This document shows, in pieces, positions 8,095-16,683 of a stretch of 64,000 nucleotides of DNA. The DNA is taken from the NCBI GenBank assembly GCA_046703825.1, contig JBJKSO010000087.1, positions 71,514 through 135,513 of the forward strand, given 5' to 3'. This DNA comes from JBJKSO01 sp046703825 (GTDB lineage: Bacteria > Chloroflexota > Dormibacteria > Aeolococcales > Bog-877). The notes beneath the pieces were generated by a model, which was not told the origin of the DNA, made no database searches, and saw only the letters and a program-made list of their open reading frames with translations. How positions within the stretch are numbered: the first letter of the stretch is position 1; each line of letters begins with the position of its first letter. The position numbers and the translations under genes were made by a program.

Positions 8095-9756
8095 CTAGGC
8101 TCGACTCCCGCGGGGCGGCCCCACCTGTGCCCAGGTCCCGGTCCCGCTCCAGTCCAGCTGGAGCTGCATCTTTTCCGACCTAACTTGGGGCGCTCTGGAG
8201 AAGAGTCCCCCAACCTCTTGCGGGCGGTCGGCGGCATCGCGCAGGCGGCGCAGCTCGGCCAGTTCGGCCCACTGCCCGGAACCGTACTGATCCAGCGCGT
8301 CCGAAGCCATCAGCGAGCCGCCAAGGCCAGCGATAGCGCTTCCGGCGGCTGCCCGTCGAAAGGCTTCGGGCTGATTCCGCAAGAGCACGCAGTCGGGGTC
8401 GTTGATCCACAGCCGCCGGTGCATCGGAGCCCGGAGCACCGCCGTCCGCACCGCCGCACTGGCGGAGGGAGTTGGTTCCGGGCTCTGCACCGGGTCCTTG
8501 GGGGGGTCTTCCCAGCGGGCACCGGTGTCTGGCGAGACGCGCATGGCGTCGACGAGTCCGACCGCCGCGGCCAGAGGGCAGCCGCAAGCCAAAACGAAGC
8601 AGTCGTCGGGCAGGCCCTGGCGCAGGGCCTGCAGCCCGAGCTGGAGAGCCGCCATGCGGTTCACCGGCAGCCACCGGTCCCCCGCCAGCGCCGCCGCGTA
8701 CAGGTAGTCGAGTTTGAAGTACCGGAAGCCCGTCGCCGCCAACTTGGCCAGCAGCCGGTGAAGGTGCTCGCGCAGCTGGGGGTGGGTGGCGTCGAGCGCG
8801 TAGGCGGTCCCCCAGGCGGGATTCCGGCTGGCCACCACTGGACGGCCGCCGCGGTGCAGCAGCCAGCCCGGGTGCCACGCTGCCAGGGCACTGTCGGCGG
8901 CAGCGACGAAGGGTGCCAACCAGATGCCCGGAACCACACCCAGATCGACCGCAGCGCGGGCGAAGCTCTCCAGATCGTCTTGCTCCCAGCCTGGCGCCGG
9001 GCTAAGCCAGTCGCCGACCCTGTGCTGGAAGCCGTCGTCCAGCTGCACGGTTCGCAGGCCATGGGCCGCCGCCAGCGCCAGCTGCTTCAAGATCACTTGG
9101 GGCTCGACCCGCTCGAAGTACTGGTACCAGCTGCACCAGCCGTAGGGGCTCGCCACCTCTTTGGCTGGCGCGCCACGGTGGGCCCATAGCTCGATCAGTC
9201 GCCGATAGGCGTGCTCAGCCTTTCCGCGGACCAGCAGCAGCGGGTCGAGTTCAATCTCGGCCCCACCCGCCACAGCCTCCCCTTCGAGCAGAGCCCGGGC
9301 CGTGAGCCTGGTGGGGCCGGCTTCGACCACCCCAACCTGGCCCGCACCGCCGAGGAAGCCCAGCGCGCCGCCCTCGAACACCAGCAGCGGTTCACCGGTG
9401 ACGCAGCGCCCAGCGGTCTTGGGATCCGCCAGCAGCATGGACCGCAGCCAGAAAGGCGCCCGAGACCGCGCCGGGCGCGGGTCGGTCGGAGCGCACCGGC
9501 GCACCGGAGACCAACTCTGCCATCCCTGCTCGAGCACACGGCTGGGCTCCCAGCTCAGACCTACCGCGAGTTCGTGCAGCAGCCGGCTGCCTCGCCCAGG
9601 GTTGCGGATCGTAAAGGCAAGGCCGACCTCCGCCGGCCCGAAGTCCAGCCGCCGGCTGATCACCTCGAAGCCGGCCAACCGCAAGTGTCCCTCTCTCCAG
9701 CGGACCGTGTCTCCGTCCAGGGTCAGGTCGACCGGTGTTGGTTCCGTCCTGCTCAC
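8095..9756 (-). CDS. Alpha-galactosidase, glycoside hydrolase family 36
   Basis: This 553-residue protein without a signal peptide is probably cytoplasmic. GH36 signatures include PYGWCSWYQYF, TVQLDDGFQ, GIWLAPF and the nucleophile Asp350 in YFKLDYLYA. Asp410 in SPDTGARW is the candidate acid/base. The N-terminal beta-supersandwich is shorter than in the large (about 700-residue) GH36 enzymes, which matches the short bacterial subgroup. The product galactose would feed the divergent galactokinase (9804). The gene is read toward the GH31 gene, so this is a compact alpha-galactoside utilisation block. Confidence 0.9.
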   Translation of the reverse strand: MSRTEPTPVDLTLDGDTVRWREGHLRLAGFEVISRRLDFGPAEVGLAFTIRNPGRGSRLLHELAVGLSWEPSRVLEQGWQSWSPVRRCAPTDPRPARSRAPFWLRSMLLADPKTAGRCVTGEPLLVFEGGALGFLGGAGQVGVVEAGPTRLTARALLEGEAVAGGAEIELDPLLLVRGKAEHAYRRLIELWAHRGAPAKEVASPYGWCSWYQYFERVEPQVILKQLALAAAHGLRTVQLDDGFQHRVGDWLSPAPGWEQDDLESFARAAVDLGVVPGIWLAPFVAAADSALAAWHPGWLLHRGGRPVVASRNPAWGTAYALDATHPQLREHLHRLLAKLAATGFRYFKLDYLYAAALAGDRWLPVNRMAALQLGLQALRQGLPDDCFVLACGCPLAAAVGLVDAMRVSPDTGARWEDPPKDPVQSPEPTPSASAAVRTAVLRAPMHRRLWINDPDCVLLRNQPEAFRRAAAGSAIAGLGGSLMASDALDQYGSGQWAELAELRRLRDAADRPQEVGGLFSRAPQVRSEKMQLQLDWSGTGTWAQVGPPRGSRA

Positions 9757-9803
9757 CTCACCTGCGCCGTGGGCTCCGCGAGCCAGCCACCCCGCGTGGG
9801 TGG

Positions 9804-10991
9804 ATGCTGTGGGACGTGGATCAGGGTGACCGCCGAGCCGATCCCAATCAGGTAGCCGCGGATCTGCTCCAGCGGGTTGCGGGACAGCGACCCCAGGTCA
9901 CGGGAGCGTGCCCCGGCCGGATCAACCTGCTCGGGGAGCACACGGACTACAACGGGGGACTCTGCCTCCCGTTCGCAGTGTCGGCTCACACCGCAGCAGC
10001 AGTGAGCCAGCGGGCGGACCGCTGGGTCAGGGTGTGGTCGGACGGCTTCGGCGGCCCGGTCAGCCGCCGGCTGGACCAGCTCCAGCCCGGGATGGCCCTC
10101 GGCCCGGGTGAGGAGTGGGCGGCGTACCCCCTCGGTGTGGTCTGGGCTCTGGACCGTAGTGAGCCCCGCGCAGCTGGTCTGGACATTGCCGTGGCCTCCA
10201 GTCTGGACTCCGGGGCAGGCCTGGCGTCGAGCGCCGCGCTGACCTGCGCGGTCGGGCTTGCAGTCAGCCGGCTCGGCGGCGCATCCACCTCCAGGCGGCG
10301 ACTGGCGGCCTTCGCGCGGGAGGCGGAGAACCGCATGGCCGGAGTACCGAGCGGTTGGCTGGACCAGTACGCCGTCCTCTTCGCCCGCAGGCGGCGGGCA
10401 ATGTTCTTGGACTGCGCCCGCTTGCGCTGGCAGTACGTCGACTGCGACTTCCGACCGCATGGCCTGGCCGTCCTGGTCGTGGCCGGCCGGCAGATGCACA
10501 GCCACAGGGTCGGCGGCTACGGAGCGTTGCGCGAGCGGTTTGCACGTGCGGCCGCCGACCTCGGTCTCGCCTCGCTCGGGCAGGTGGCCCCAGAGGGCAT
10601 GGCTGCGGCAAGGCGGCGGCTGCCCGGCGCCGCGCGGCCGCTGCTCGACCACCTGCGGTCGGAGAACCAGCGGGTCCGGGAGGCGGTGGAGCTGCTGCGC
10701 CTGCGCCGGCCGGGGCAGCTGGGACAGCTGCTGAACAGCTCTCACGCCTCCCTTCGCGACCGCCTCGGGGCATCGACCGCTGAGCTGGACGAGCTTTGCG
10801 AGCTGGCCCGCGATGCCGGTGCCCTGGGCGCGCGCATGGTCGGTGGGGGCGGCGGCGGCGCGGCGTTGGCGCTCGTCCCGTCGAGCCGGCTGCACCGGGT
10901 CCAACAGGCATTGGCTCGCGACGCCGCTGTGGCAGTGGAGGTGACCGCCGAGCGCGGTGCCTGGACGTTGAAGGCACCGCCAGCACATTAA
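9804..10991 (+). CDS. galK: Galactokinase (GHMP kinase)
   Basis: It phosphorylates galactose to galactose-1-phosphate with ATP. The galactokinase signature GRINLLGEHTDYNGG is near the N-terminus, the GHMP ATP loop is SSLDSGAGLASSAAL, and the C-terminal GARMVGGGGGG motif is present. I chose ATG 9804 because it avoids overlap with the divergent alpha-galactosidase (start 9756) and leaves a normal N-terminus; the product is about 395 residues. No galT, galE or galM is nearby, so the rest of the Leloir pathway must be elsewhere. It pairs functionally with the alpha-galactosidase. Confidence 0.92.
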   Translation: MLWDVDQGDRRADPNQVAADLLQRVAGQRPQVTGACPGRINLLGEHTDYNGGLCLPFAVSAHTAAAVSQRADRWVRVWSDGFGGPVSRRLDQLQPGMALGPGEEWAAYPLGVVWALDRSEPRAAGLDIAVASSLDSGAGLASSAALTCAVGLAVSRLGGASTSRRRLAAFAREAENRMAGVPSGWLDQYAVLFARRRRAMFLDCARLRWQYVDCDFRPHGLAVLVVAGRQMHSHRVGGYGALRERFARAAADLGLASLGQVAPEGMAAARRRLPGAARPLLDHLRSENQRVREAVELLRLRRPGQLGQLLNSSHASLRDRLGASTAELDELCELARDAGALGARMVGGGGGGAALALVPSSRLHRVQQALARDAAVAVEVTAERGAWTLKAPPAH

Positions 10992-10992
10992 T

Positions 10993-11014
10993 TTGGTAGG
11001 ATCAAACTAACCAA
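10993..11014 (+). promoter_or_regulatory. Promoter with overlapping dyad upstream of the MFS-MarR operon
   Basis: Half-sites TTGGT (10993-10997) and ACCAA (11010-11014) are exact inverted repeats around 12 bp. A good -10 hexamer, TAGGAT (10997-11002), lies inside, so a repressor bound here would block RNA polymerase. A second short dyad TTTG/CAAA (10992-10995 and 11003-11006) overlaps it. The MarR regulator encoded as the second gene of the operon is the natural candidate. A related palindrome lies at 22965-22987. Confidence 0.5.
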
Positions 11015-11035
11015 CCGTATCTGATGGAGGCGCCC

Positions 11036-12841
11036 TTGAATACTGCGGAGGAAAGGCGAGGCGAGCGAGGGGTGGCCTACAAGTGGATTGCCCTGTCAAA
11101 CACCACCCTGGGCATCCTGATGGCGACGATCAACTCCTCGATCGTGCTGATCGCCCTGCCGGACATCTTCCGCGGCATCCACCTCAACCCGCTGACCAGC
11201 GGCAACACCCCCTTCTTCCTCTGGATGCTGATGGGCTACATGGTGGTGACGGCCGTATTGGTCGTCAGCTTGGGCCGGATCGGCGACATCTACGGCCGGG
11301 TTCGGATGTACAACCTCGGCTTCGCCGTCTTCACCGTTTTCTCGATCCTGCTCTCGCTGACTTGGCTCGGGGGGGCGGACGGTGCCATCTACATGATTGC
11401 CATGCGCGTCTTTCAGGGCATCGGTGGCGCCATGCTCTGGGCCAACTCAAGCGCCATCCTCACCGATGCCTTCCCCTCCAACCAGCGGGGATTGGCGCTT
11501 GGGACCAACATGGTGGCGGCGATCGCGGGTTCCTTCCTGGGGCTGGTGCTGGGTGGCGTGCTGGGGCCGATCTCGTGGCGGCTGGTGTTCCTGGTCTCGG
11601 TTCCGGTCGGACTGTTCGGTACCGTTTGGGCCTATCTGAAGCTCCGGGACACCGGCATTCGCATCCCCGCCAAGCTCGACTGGTGGGGCAACCTCACCTT
11701 CGCCGCCGGGCTGATCGCGGTGCTGGTCGGAATCACCTACGGCATCCTCCCCTACGGGCAATCCTCGATGGGCTGGACCAGTCCGCTGGTGCTGGGCTGC
11801 CTGATCGGCGGAGTAGCCCTGCTGGTGCTTTTTGCGATCCTCGAGACCAAGGTCGAGCAACCGATGTTCCGCATCCCCCTCTTCGGCATTCGCGCCTTCG
11901 CCGCCGGCAACGTGGCGGCGCTGCTATCGGCCCTGGCCCGCGGCGGGCTGATGTTCATCATGATCATCTGGCTGCAGGGGATCTGGCTTCCTCAGCACGG
12001 GTACAGCTTCGCCCAGACCCCGCTCTGGGCCGGGATCTACATGCTGCCGCTCACCGCCGGCTTTTTGGTCGCCGGGCCGGTCGCCGGGGTGCTGGCTGAC
12101 CGCCACGGATCCCGCGGGCTGGCCACCACCGGGGTGCTCTGCTCGGCGGTGATCTTCGGGCTGTTCCAGCTCCTGCCGGCTAACTTCGACTACGGCTGGT
12201 TCGCGCTGCTGCTCTTCGCCTACGGCCTCTCCAGCGGGCTGTTCGCCTCGCCTAACCAGACCGGGATCATGAACAGCCTGCCACCGCACCAGCGCGGGGC
12301 CGGCGCCGGCATGTCCGCCACCTTCCAGAACTCGTCCACCGTGCTGTCGATCGGGATCTTCTTCACCCTGATCATCATCGGACTCTCTGCCTCCCTCCCC
12401 CACGCGCTCTACCACGGACTGGTGGCCCAGGGCGTCCCCACCGCCTACGCCAGCCGAGTCGCCCACCTGCCCGCAGTCGGCAGCCTCTTCGCGGCTTTCC
12501 TCGGCTACAACCCGATCGGCACCTTGCTCGGGCCGCTCCTGCCCCACCTCTCCCACGCTCAGGCCGCCGCCCTGACGGGCCGCGGCTTCTTCCCTCACCT
12601 GATCTCACAACCATTCATTCAGGGCTTGCACGAGGCCTTCTGGTTCGCGGCCGCGGTCTGCCTGGCGGCGGCGGTCGCCAGCTGGCTGCGGGGCGGCCGC
12701 TACATCCATCCCGAGACCACGCCCGTTCAGACGCCGCTGCCGACGGTCGCCGCGGCGGCGGCCGCGCCCCCCGCTCCCAACGGCCATGGACGGCAACCGA
12801 CCCAGCGGGAGCGGATCCCATCGGAGGGAGGAACCGGGTGA
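11036..12841 (+). CDS. MFS drug exporter, DHA2/EmrB-QacA type (14 TM)
   Basis: This is a roughly 600-residue inner-membrane proton antiporter with about 14 hydrophobic segments. The family motif in the loop after TM2-3 is visible as GRIGDIYGRVRMYN, and the motif C region is SFLGLVLGGVLGP. I prefer TTG 11036, which has GGAGG five bases upstream; the in-frame ATG at 11024 overlaps that Shine-Dalgarno and has none of its own. It is followed by a MarR regulator whose GTG overlaps its stop, and preceded by a dyad-containing promoter, the usual layout of an inducible efflux pump. Likely substrates are lipophilic toxic compounds, but this is not predictable from sequence. Confidence 0.88.
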   Translation: MNTAEERRGERGVAYKWIALSNTTLGILMATINSSIVLIALPDIFRGIHLNPLTSGNTPFFLWMLMGYMVVTAVLVVSLGRIGDIYGRVRMYNLGFAVFTVFSILLSLTWLGGADGAIYMIAMRVFQGIGGAMLWANSSAILTDAFPSNQRGLALGTNMVAAIAGSFLGLVLGGVLGPISWRLVFLVSVPVGLFGTVWAYLKLRDTGIRIPAKLDWWGNLTFAAGLIAVLVGITYGILPYGQSSMGWTSPLVLGCLIGGVALLVLFAILETKVEQPMFRIPLFGIRAFAAGNVAALLSALARGGLMFIMIIWLQGIWLPQHGYSFAQTPLWAGIYMLPLTAGFLVAGPVAGVLADRHGSRGLATTGVLCSAVIFGLFQLLPANFDYGWFALLLFAYGLSSGLFASPNQTGIMNSLPPHQRGAGAGMSATFQNSSTVLSIGIFFTLIIIGLSASLPHALYHGLVAQGVPTAYASRVAHLPAVGSLFAAFLGYNPIGTLLGPLLPHLSHAQAAALTGRGFFPHLISQPFIQGLHEAFWFAAAVCLAAAVASWLRGGRYIHPETTPVQTPLPTVAAAAAAPPAPNGHGRQPTQRERIPSEGGTG

Positions 12842-13314
12842 GCGCGCAGCCGCCCCGGGGGCCGGAGGACCTGGAGGAGTCGCTGACCACGATCGTGGCC
12901 TGGGCCTGGCGGCACGACGTGCAGGCCGAGGTCGCCCGGCGTGCCAGCTGCACCCTTCCCCTCGCCACCATCTGGCTGCTGGCGCGGATAGCCGCGTGTG
13001 GACCGGCGCACCCTTCAGATCTCGCCGCGTTCCACGCGGTGGACAACTCCACCATCACCCCCAGGCTGCAGCGTCTGGAGCGCGACGGCCTGGTCCAGCG
13101 CCAGCCCGACCCAGGGGATGGCCGGGCCTCGCTGGTGTCCGTCACACCCGCCGGCCGCCAGCTCCTGCGGAGGTTGCGGCGAGCCCGCTCGCAGATACTC
13201 GCCGAACTCCTGGGAGACGTTAGCCCCGCGGCGTGGGATCAGATCGCCCGAGGGGTGTCCGGCCTAGCCGAACGGCTGACGGCTGCCCAGGCGGAGCGGC
13301 TCCAGCTCAGCTAG
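12838..13314 (+). CDS. MarR family transcriptional regulator
   Basis: This 158-residue winged-helix protein has an N-terminal helix, the recognition region DLAAFHAVDNSTITPRLQRL and the wing DGLVQRQPDPGDGRASLVSVT, followed by a long C-terminal dimerisation helix. The start is GTG at 12838 in a 4-nt overlap (GTGA) with the exporter gene, so the two are co-translated. The expected role is autoregulated repression of the exporter operon through the dyad at 10993-11014, relieved by a small ligand. It is convergent with the Cys-rich gene at 13311 and the stop codons overlap. Confidence 0.9.
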   Translation: MSAQPPRGPEDLEESLTTIVAWAWRHDVQAEVARRASCTLPLATIWLLARIAACGPAHPSDLAAFHAVDNSTITPRLQRLERDGLVQRQPDPGDGRASLVSVTPAGRQLLRRLRRARSQILAELLGDVSPAAWDQIARGVSGLAERLTAAQAERLQLS

Positions 13315-13520
13315 CCCGAGCAGGTGCAACCGGTCTCGTCAGCGCAGCCGCGGCAGCAGTACAGGCCGCCGTCCTCCGCTGCGTAGCCTGCGCCGCCGTT
13401 CTCGGTCCAACTGGTCTCGGGCCGCCCACATCCCGGGCAGAGCCGCTGCTCGCCCTTCAGGGTGCCGGTCTCCACGGACGGGTCGACCACGCCGCCGAAG
13501 TCCTCGCCCGTCCCGGTCAC
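13311..13520 (-). CDS. Small cysteine-rich protein, metallothionein/zinc-ribbon-like
   Basis: This 69-residue protein starts at GTG 13520, which has GGGAGGA at 13526-13532 with ideal spacing. A longer reading from 13544 lacks such a site. Seven Cys cluster in the C-terminal half as CPGC, then YCCRGC and GCTC. The spacing and the LYCCRGCADETGCTC ending resemble small bacterial metallothioneins or treble-clef metal-binding peptides, so Zn or Cd/Cu binding is plausible. I do not recognise a named family with certainty. The stop codon overlaps that of the MarR gene on the other strand. Confidence 0.7.
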   Translation of the reverse strand: MTGTGEDFGGVVDPSVETGTLKGEQRLCPGCGRPETSWTENGGAGYAAEDGGLYCCRGCADETGCTCSG

Positions 13521-13676
13521 GGCTCTTCCTCCCAGCCGGCGCAAAGGACGCCAGCAAGCGCCCAGGCTAGCACCTGCCGGCTCCGGCCACTCGGGTGTAA
13601 CAGGCGCCGACCCAGGTAGTTAGTAAGCGCAACGGATCGGCCCTGAGGCCAGTCCACCAGCAAAGGAGGACAGTCC

Positions 13677-13856
13677 ATGGAGTCCACGGGAACCGCCCTT
13701 CCACGAGAGTCCACCGGCAGCCCGGTTCCCCTAGGCGGCATCTGGGAGACTCGGGATCACCCGCACCAGGTAGACATCCGCCTCAAGCAGGGCGAGACGT
13801 TTCCCACCTGCCGCGAGTGCCACGCGGCCGTGATCTGGGAGTTCGAGGAAGCGTAG
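13677..13856 (+). CDS. Small hypothetical protein (59 aa) with CxxC
   Basis: A strong AAGGAGGA (13663-13670) lies 6 nt before ATG 13677. The frame codes 59 residues ending in GETFPTCRECHAAVIWEF, a CxxC knuckle set in a short beta-hairpin-like C-terminus. The only nearby small neighbour is the divergent Cys-rich gene (13520), and the two may share the 150-bp region between them. No enzymatic motif is visible. Single-knuckle proteins of this type often bind one zinc per dimer, but that is inference. Confidence 0.65.
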   Translation: MESTGTALPRESTGSPVPLGGIWETRDHPHQVDIRLKQGETFPTCRECHAAVIWEFEEA

Positions 13857-14018
13857 CCGCCCGACGATTTCTCAGCCTCGGCTGCGGCAACCCCCAGACT
13901 GGGCGGCTTCCATTGGTGCCGGTGGTCCGGTACCGACCGGATCCGGCCGCCGTTGGACCTTTGGGCGACCACTCACCTACGGGGGTCGCCGGCCAACCGA
14001 CACAGAGGAGGTGCGGGT

Positions 14019-14183
14019 GTGAAGTGTCCGGTTCGCGGCGAGATCCTTCCTGATCCATCCCCCAACCCCTGGCCGACGGGGGAGATCGTGACCCCGACAG
14101 CGTCTGCCATCGCACCGCCAGCAGCCGGGGCGCCGCCCCCCGCAGCTGAGAGCCAGCTACGCGCTCCGGGGTCGGCCGCCTGA
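14019..14183 (+). CDS. Possible small protein (54 aa), Pro/Ala-rich
   Basis: AGAGGAGGTG (14004-14013) is a near-perfect Shine-Dalgarno placed five bases before GTG 14019. The frame runs 54 residues to TGA 14181-14183. It starts MKCPVRGEILPDPSPNPWPTG and continues as a low-complexity Ala/Pro tail. It faces the ndh gene convergently. The ribosome-binding site is the main support; composition is compatible with chance in this GC-rich DNA. Confidence 0.35.
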   Translation: MKCPVRGEILPDPSPNPWPTGEIVTPTASAIAPPAAGAPPPAAESQLRAPGSAA

Positions 14184-14196
14184 CCGCTGCCCGCGG

Positions 14197-15507
14197 CTAC
14201 TGCGCCTGCGAGGCGTCCACGCGCGACCACTCGTTCTCAGGCGGCGTCCTCAACATCAGCCTGATCGGGCGGTCGAAGGCGACGTAGTCCCAGGCCCAGT
14301 TAATCAGGGTGGCGACCCGGGCGCGGAAGGTCACGATGTTGGCCAGGTGCACCACCAACCACAGCAGCCAGCCCGCGAAGCCGGTCAGCCGCAGCGGCCC
14401 GATCTGGGCCACTCCGGCGTTCCTTCCGATGGTGGCCATGATCCCGAGGTCGTGATACCGGAAGGGTTGCGGGGGTTGCCCGGCCAGCGAGTTGCCGATG
14501 TTCTCGGCGGCAAGCCGTGCCTGCTGGATCGCCACCTGGGCCAGCATGGGCAGCTCCTCGAGACTGGCCAAGTCCCCGATCACCATCACCTCGGGCCGAC
14601 CCCGCAATTGCAGGGTCGGTTCGACGGGCACCCTGCCTCCCCGGTCCACCGGGAGCCCAAGCCGCTCCCCCAAGGGTGATCCCCGCACTCCCGCCGTCCA
14701 GATCACGGACGCGGTGCTGATGCTAGGGCCGGCTTCAGTGACTAGCCGGCCGGGAGTGAGTTGCCGAACCGCCGCCCCAAGCCTGACCTCCACCCCTTTG
14801 CGCTCCAGGTCCAGCCGGGCCGCCGCCTGCAGCCGCGGAGCGAACCCCGGCAGCAGATATTGGGTGGCCTCCACCAGCACCACTCGCGGATCGATGCCCG
14901 CCACCCGACGGAAGTCACGGCGGCGGAGCAACCTGATCAACTCCATCAGTGCCCCCGCGAACTCGACCCCGGTCGGGCCGCCGCCGACGACCGCGAACGT
15001 GAGCAACTGGCGGCGGCGCTCGGGGTTCCGCTCCCAGACGCTGGCCTCGAACCGGCGCAGGATCCAGTTGCGCAGGCCGATGGCGTCGGGCAGATCTTTC
15101 AAGGAGAGCGAGTGCTCTTCGATGGTGGGGTTGCCGAAGTAGTTGTTCACGCTCCCGGCCGCCACCACCAAGAAGTCGTAGGTGATGTCGCCGCGATCAG
15201 TGCGCACCATCCTTTTATCGAGGTCGATGTCCTGAACCTCGGCCACCCGGAACGAGCAGTTGCGCAATCCCCGGACCAGCTTGCGGATGGGCTGAGCGAT
15301 CTCGGACGGGTTGAGCAGCGCCGAGGCCACCTGGTACAGCAGCGGGGTGAACAGGTGGTAGTTGTGGCGGTCCACCAGCAGCACCCGCACCGGCTGGCGG
15401 GCCAGCGCCCGCACCAGGGTAAGCCCGGCAAAGCCGCCCCCGACGACCACTACCAGAGGTGGGGCTGGGCGCCGGGAGGGGCGGGACAGACCGCGAATCC
15501 CTCTCAT
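14197..15507 (-). CDS. ndh: Type 2 NADH dehydrogenase-like FAD oxidoreductase
   Basis: This 436-residue two-Rossmann flavoprotein has the FAD motif VVVVGGGFAGLTLVRAL and the NAD(P)H motif FAVVGGGPTGVEFAGALMEL. The active-site region includes RHNYHLFTPLLYQVA, which is characteristic of NDH-2. The C-terminal 60 residues contain an amphipathic/hydrophobic stretch (GFAGWLLWLVVHL) expected to sit on the membrane near quinone. It oxidises NADH and reduces quinone without proton pumping. It is the last gene of the hpnH-moaA-lipoprotein-ndh run and lies 39 nt after the beta-propeller gene. Confidence 0.92.
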   Translation of the reverse strand: MRGIRGLSRPSRRPAPPLVVVVGGGFAGLTLVRALARQPVRVLLVDRHNYHLFTPLLYQVASALLNPSEIAQPIRKLVRGLRNCSFRVAEVQDIDLDKRMVRTDRGDITYDFLVVAAGSVNNYFGNPTIEEHSLSLKDLPDAIGLRNWILRRFEASVWERNPERRRQLLTFAVVGGGPTGVEFAGALMELIRLLRRRDFRRVAGIDPRVVLVEATQYLLPGFAPRLQAAARLDLERKGVEVRLGAAVRQLTPGRLVTEAGPSISTASVIWTAGVRGSPLGERLGLPVDRGGRVPVEPTLQLRGRPEVMVIGDLASLEELPMLAQVAIQQARLAAENIGNSLAGQPPQPFRYHDLGIMATIGRNAGVAQIGPLRLTGFAGWLLWLVVHLANIVTFRARVATLINWAWDYVAFDRPIRLMLRTPPENEWSRVDASQAQ

Positions 15508-15546
15508 CCGAAAGACGGTACGGGTAGCGCGGGTGGCCCGCTCGTA

Positions 15547-16683
15547 TCAGCTTGAACGGGGCAGGGAGGCGGGGGCCCACCGCTCGCCATGGTCGCGGCT
15601 GAGCAGCACACCCGGCACCCGCCCGGCCAGGGCGGCCAGCCCGCTCCCGTCCGGCAGCAGATTGAGGTACGACATGGCGGTGAGGTCGCTGGGAGTCTTC
15701 GTGACCTTCCAGGTCATTCCCTGATTCTTGGTCAGGAACAGCTTCCCGGCGCCCCCCACCGCCCAGCGGCCGGGCGCGAGAAGTCCGAAGGGGGCCAGGG
15801 CGGTCTTGGAGCCGGTGCTCAGCGCCTTACCCCCCTTGAACCAGTTCTGGCCGGCGTCATAACTCACCGCGAACTGCATGCGGCCGCCGGAGTACCCCAC
15901 CGCCAGAACGCCCTGGTCGGGGGTGAGGTAGATGGGGTCGGTCACCGCCACCCGGGCGGATTGGCTGACGACGTTGGGCAGCTGCTGGCGGTGCCAGCGG
16001 TGTCCCCCGTCGCTGGTGACCAGCAGCAGGCCGCCACGGGTCGGGCAGGGATCTGCCAGAGCCCCCGCCATGTTGGTGCTGAAGTTGAGCAGGGGGTAGG
16101 CCGCCTGGCCGCACCGAGGCACCGCTCCCGCGGCGGGTAGGCCGCGGGTCGACATCGGACGCCAGCTTCGTCCCCCGTTGTTGGTGCTCAGCAGCCGAGT
16201 GGAGCTGGAGCCCGGCAAGAGCAACCAGCCCCGCTCGGGGTTGAGGAAGAACAGCTGCGTGCCGTCACCCACCTGCCGGCGGAGGGAGACAGCGGTCCAG
16301 CGGACACCTCCGTCCGCCGAACGGAACAGCCGGTTCGAGGAGCCCACCGCCACGGCCCACGCGTCCTTGGTCCCGAGGAAGAAGGTGGCAACCACGCGGG
16401 TATCGGGGTTACCTCCGAGGGTCCGCCGCCAGCTGGCGCCCCCGTCGCGGCTCACCAGCACGGCGGATCCGCCTTGGAGCCAGACCAAGGTCTTGCTGGG
16501 TTGATAGGCGCCGGCGGCACCGGGGATGGCGGTCGCTGGATGGGGTGACGCGGGCTCAGTGGGTGTGCCGCAGGCGGCCAGCATCAAACCGCCCAGCGCC
16601 GCAATGAGAAGGGGAGCGCCGACCCGCCGCGACCCTCGGCGCCAGCCGGCCGCGCCCAAGCGCGATCGCAAGCGCTCAGCCAC
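15547..16683 (-). CDS. Lipoprotein with BNR/YCF48-like beta-propeller
   Basis: The protein has about 378 residues, starting at GTG 16683, which overlaps the moaA stop by 8 nt. The N-terminus is a lipoprotein signal ending in LMLAACG. Asp-box/BNR-type repeats follow (SRDGGASWRRTL, SADGGVRWTAV, TNNGGRSWRPM, TSDGGHRWHRQ, TKNQGMTWKV, SRDHGERWAP), giving a six- or seven-bladed propeller like photosystem II assembly factor YCF48. No sialidase catalytic residues are evident, so binding or assembly is likelier than hydrolysis. Its position between moaA and ndh suggests a role at the cell envelope, perhaps in respiratory-complex assembly; that is inference. Confidence 0.8.
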   Translation of the reverse strand: MAERLRSRLGAAGWRRGSRRVGAPLLIAALGGLMLAACGTPTEPASPHPATAIPGAAGAYQPSKTLVWLQGGSAVLVSRDGGASWRRTLGGNPDTRVVATFFLGTKDAWAVAVGSSNRLFRSADGGVRWTAVSLRRQVGDGTQLFFLNPERGWLLLPGSSSTRLLSTNNGGRSWRPMSTRGLPAAGAVPRCGQAAYPLLNFSTNMAGALADPCPTRGGLLLVTSDGGHRWHRQQLPNVVSQSARVAVTDPIYLTPDQGVLAVGYSGGRMQFAVSYDAGQNWFKGGKALSTGSKTALAPFGLLAPGRWAVGGAGKLFLTKNQGMTWKVTKTPSDLTAMSYLNLLPDGSGLAALAGRVPGVLLSRDHGERWAPASLPRSS

